Shown: positions 3,938 through 6,391 of the stretch, in pieces
How positions within the stretch are numbered: the first letter of the stretch is position 1
How the letters are laid out: each line of letters opens with the position of its first letter
Assembly (NCBI GenBank): GCA_945870175.1
Contig: CAMBRJ010000180.1
Location: forward strand, 1-6,391
Reading direction: 5' to 3'
Source of the DNA: Gemmatimonas phototrophica
GTDB lineage: Bacteria; Gemmatimonadota; Gemmatimonadetes; Gemmatimonadales; Gemmatimonadaceae
DNA: 6,391 nucleotides
Program-made: the position numbers and the translations under genes
Notes under the pieces: generated by a model
What the model was told of the DNA's origin: nothing
The model's input: the letters and a program-made list of their open reading frames with translations, nothing else
Databases searched by the model: none

Positions 3938-5359
3938 CTACTTGCGGCGTGTCGCGACTTGGCGTTGGCCGCCGGCTTCCACGACCAGTCGTTCGATGCG
4001 TCCTGCATCACCTTCGAACGTGACCGCAATCGTGCTGCCGCGGAGCAGGAAACGCGTGGCGGTCACTGGCAGCAACTCGGTGATGGTCGACTGGCCGTTC
4101 TGCTGAAACGCGAGAGCCCGACCGATGCGGCTGACGGTGATGGTCGCCCCACCGACACTGTAGGTACCCACATAGCTGGCGAGCAGCGTCTCGTTAACGG
4201 CGATGCCTTTCGTCTCGGCACGAGGAGTGTAGTTCTCGCCGCGCAAGAGTTTGAGCGCGGCATAGACGATCTCCGATTGCACGGGTGGGGTCCCATCGGG
4301 GAGGAAGTCGGAATTCGTCATGTAGTACACGCCGACTTTCGCATCGAGGTCGCCGATCAGGAACGCGCGCTGTCCCGCGATTGCGCCGCCGTGGTGGATG
4401 AGCGTATGCCCGCTCGCGGTGTCACGCACCATCCAGAATCCAAATCCATAATCTCCACCGAAGCGCGCCGTGTGCATCTCGCGCACGGACGCCTCTGACA
4501 GGATTCGCTTGCCCTGAAAGACGCCGCCGTTGAGCTGCGCAATGAGGTAGCGAGCCATGTCCGCCGCCCTGAGATAGATGTCACCGGCAGGATAGACGTC
4601 GAAGTGCACCTGCGCCACCGGCGCTGGTTTGCCGAAGGTGCCGCCGGCGCTGTACGGAAGCGCCATGCGCTCAACCATCTCTGGCGATGGATAGACCGGA
4701 TGCGGCGTGGTCACGCCGAGTGGCATCAGGATGTTGTCAACCATGTACTTCTCGTACTCGACGCCGGAGATCTTCTGCACGAGCAGTCCTGCCGTGCCGT
4801 ACGCAAAGTTGTTGTACTCCCACTTCGTCTCTGGGGCACGCACCCAGGTCAGTGCGGACGTAAAACCCTCGAGGGTGCTCGGTAGTCTCCGACCCCAGAT
4901 TGGTTGCGTCTCCGCGCCGTTCTTGAGGCCGGACCAATGGGAGAGAATGTGCGTGAAGGTGACCGGCGTGGAACTCGAATCCTTCACCTTGGCATCGCCG
5001 AGGTACTTATTGATCGGATCGTCCAGCTTGAGCTTGCCCTGCTCGGCGAGTTGCATCACGGCCGTTGCCGTGACCGACTTGAACGAAGATCCGGTGCTAT
5101 AAATCGTCTCAGTGGTCGCCGGCGTCTTGGTGCGCATGTTTGCGTACCCGAACGCTGCGGTCCAAACGATCGAGTCGCCGCGCACCAGCGCGATGGACAT
5201 CGACGGAATGCCGTTGTCACGCAATGTCTTCTCGACCAGTCCGGTCAACACCGTTTTCGTTTTCTGAAGATCGAATCGGCCACTCTGCGCCAACGCCGGC
5301 GATGCGGGCAGGATGAGAAGCGCGAGGATGGCGAGCCGGCGAGCGGGTAGCTGTGTCAT
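3938..5359 (-). CDS. Exported class C beta-lactamase/PBP4-type serine hydrolase
   Basis: The protein has 473 residues. Residues 1-24 form a signal peptide (AILALLILPA core, cleavage after PALA). The Beta-lactamase (PF00144) fold spans about 30-370 with SSFK (Ser91 nucleophile, Lys94), the ILSHWSGL segment (137-144), YNN (181-183) as the Tyr-x-Asn motif and HHGG (321-324) in place of the KTG box. HxG in that place is typical of esterase, D-aminopeptidase and PBP4*-like members rather than of AmpC itself. The last 90 residues (about 385-473) look like a small beta-barrel of the type often attached to these hydrolases (DUF3471-like). The ATG overlaps the stop of the upstream amidohydrolase (ATGA at 5356-5359) with GGAAG four bases before it, so the two are co-transcribed and coupled. 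A periplasmic peptidase, esterase or beta-lactamase role is possible; the sequence does not choose between them. Confidence 0.9.
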   Translation of the reverse strand: MTQLPARRLAILALLILPASPALAQSGRFDLQKTKTVLTGLVEKTLRDNGIPSMSIALVRGDSIVWTAAFGYANMRTKTPATTETIYSTGSSFKSVTATAVMQLAEQGKLKLDDPINKYLGDAKVKDSSSTPVTFTHILSHWSGLKNGAETQPIWGRRLPSTLEGFTSALTWVRAPETKWEYNNFAYGTAGLLVQKISGVEYEKYMVDNILMPLGVTTPHPVYPSPEMVERMALPYSAGGTFGKPAPVAQVHFDVYPAGDIYLRAADMARYLIAQLNGGVFQGKRILSEASVREMHTARFGGDYGFGFWMVRDTASGHTLIHHGGAIAGQRAFLIGDLDAKVGVYYMTNSDFLPDGTPPVQSEIVYAALKLLRGENYTPRAETKGIAVNETLLASYVGTYSVGGATITVSRIGRALAFQQNGQSTITELLPVTATRFLLRGSTIAVTFEGDAGRIERLVVEAGGQRQVATRRK

Positions 5360-6391
5360 TGGTCTTCCGTGGAAAGTGTAGTCATCGCCGCCGACGCCAC
5401 CCGCGCCGTTTCCGCGAGCAGTGCTGCGCCAACAAACAGGCTACCATTTGCCGCAAAGAATCGCGGTGTATGGGCCGCTGTCACAACGCCGCCCGGCTCC
5501 CGCGCGCCAATGCGGAGAAAGGCACCGGGTATGCGCTCCATGTAATACGCGAAGTCTTCGCCAGCCATGTTGGTGATGCCGAGTGGAACAATGGCATCGG
5601 CCCCGAGCAGTGCAACGGCCGCCTCATGCGCCCACCCGGTCTGGTTCGCGGGGTTCACGATGGGCGGAGGGCCGAGTTCGATGTGCACATCGGCAATCAG
5701 GTCGTGCGCGGCGGCAATGCCATGCGCCACCCGTCGCATTTCGTCAGCCAGCAGCGACCGCGTGGCCGGATCGACGGCGCGCAGCGTACCGCCAATCGTG
5801 GCCGTCTCCGGAATCACGTTGGGCGCGGAGCCGGCCTGCATCGTGGACACCGTGAGGACCGCGGGTATCGACGGGTTCACCCGTCGCGAGACGATGCCCT
5901 GCAGCGCCACGATGAGCAGTCCGGCGCCGAGTACGGGATCGGCCGATTCATGTGGACGCGCGCCATGCGCACCACGGCCCGTGAGCGTGATGCGGAAGCT
6001 GTCTGCCGCCGCCGCCATCGGCCCGGCTTGCACGACCACCTGTCCCACCGGGAAGCGTCGGTCAACATGCGCGCCGAAGATCGCCGCGACGCCGTCCAGC
6101 GCACCCGACTGCAACACCGCCGCGGCGCCCTCCCCGATTTCCTCCGCGGGCTGCAACACCACCAGCACATCACCCGCGGCGGGTCGGTTCGACAACAGAT
6201 AGGCGGCGCCAATGGCCCACGACGCATGCACGTCGTGTCCGCAGGCGTGCATCACGCCCGCCGTCTGCGACGCGTAGGGCAAGCCGGTGGCCTCGTGGAT
6301 GGGCAAGGCGTCGATATCACCGCGCACCGCCACCACGGGTGCGTTCGGATCACGGCCGCGAATGCGGGCCACCAATCCGGTACCGGCCACG
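5356..6391 (-). CDS. M20D metal-dependent amidohydrolase (N-acyl amino acid hydrolase type), N-terminus outside window
   Basis: The visible 345 codons lack the start; the family is about 390-450 residues, so roughly 50-100 N-terminal residues are missing. These enzymes remove acyl groups from N-acyl amino acids or related amides using two metal ions, as in hippurate hydrolase and IAA-amino acid hydrolase. Metal and catalytic residues are visible, numbered within the fragment from the GTG codon at 6390: RGDIDALPI at 23-31, HACGHDVH at 48-55, the catalytic glutamate in PAEEIGEG at 81-88, His108 in GAHVD, the dimerisation-domain GRGAHGARPH at 138-147, and near the C-terminus MAGEDFAYYM and AAHTPRF. 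No signal peptide can be judged because the N-terminus is missing. The gene ends in an ATGA overlap with the exported serine hydrolase, which suggests related substrates, for example acylated amino acids or peptides released by that enzyme. Confidence 0.92.
   Translation of the reverse strand, partial: VAGTGLVARIRGRDPNAPVVAVRGDIDALPIHEATGLPYASQTAGVMHACGHDVHASWAIGAAYLLSNRPAAGDVLVVLQPAEEIGEGAAAVLQSGALDGVAAIFGAHVDRRFPVGQVVVQAGPMAAAADSFRITLTGRGAHGARPHESADPVLGAGLLIVALQGIVSRRVNPSIPAVLTVSTMQAGSAPNVIPETATIGGTLRAVDPATRSLLADEMRRVAHGIAAAHDLIADVHIELGPPPIVNPANQTGWAHEAAVALLGADAIVPLGITNMAGEDFAYYMERIPGAFLRIGAREPGGVVTAAHTPRFFAANGSLFVGAALLAETARVASAAMTTLSTEDQ

Noticed and set aside
3959..4498. A 179-codon + strand open frame
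   Set aside because: It is antisense to the C-terminal half of the class C-type serine hydrolase and has no recognisable features.
6388..6390. GTG as the start codon of the M20D amidohydrolase
   Set aside because: The sequence here (AGTGLVARIRG) is an internal family segment before the RGDIDALPI motif; the gene continues beyond the window.

Overview
This is a 6.4-kb, GC-rich stretch of bacterial chromosome. Coding density is high, codon third positions are rich in G and C, short ATGA overlaps link cistrons, and Shine-Dalgarno sequences are often weak or missing. This style and the protein types would fit a soil or freshwater Gemmatimonadota-like bacterium. That assignment is an impression from the proteins; no marker gene is present to prove it.

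Layout: (1) 1-111, the last 36 codons of an unidentified + strand gene, followed by a strong stem-loop with a GCGA tetraloop. (2) 284-1201, an exported protein of unknown function with a charged helical middle and a BamE/SmpA-like C-terminal motif. This gene lies between two exact 33-bp direct repeats (82-114 and 1243-1275). The first repeat copy forms the last codons and stop of the upstream gene. (3) 1301-2791, two complete VapBC-type toxin-antitoxin modules arranged head to head around a 119-bp AT-rich control region. The minus-strand module has a ribbon-helix-helix antitoxin and a PIN toxin; the plus-strand module has a Phd/YefM antitoxin and a PIN toxin. Each side of the control region carries its own palindromic operator-like element. 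(4) 2964-3929, an exported class A beta-lactamase-like serine hydrolase. (5) 3938-5359 (minus), an exported class C beta-lactamase/PBP4-type serine hydrolase, only 8 bp from the convergent end of the previous gene. (6) 5356-6391 (minus), an M20D metal-dependent amidohydrolase that enters from beyond the right edge and is translationally coupled to the serine hydrolase.

The toxin-antitoxin block should be self-contained and autoregulated, with each antitoxin made just before its toxin from overlapping reading frames. The amidohydrolase and class C-type hydrolase form an operon, and with the convergent class A-like enzyme they make a cluster of amide/peptide-bond hydrolases. Beta-lactam turnover, peptidoglycan-fragment processing and D-amino-peptide scavenging all fit; the sequence alone does not decide.

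The least expected signals are the 33-bp repeats bracketing one gene, with stem-loops just inside them, and a roughly 20-bp promoter-like element shared by the bracketed gene and the plus-strand antitoxin. No RNA genes, CRISPR arrays, transposases or integrases were seen.
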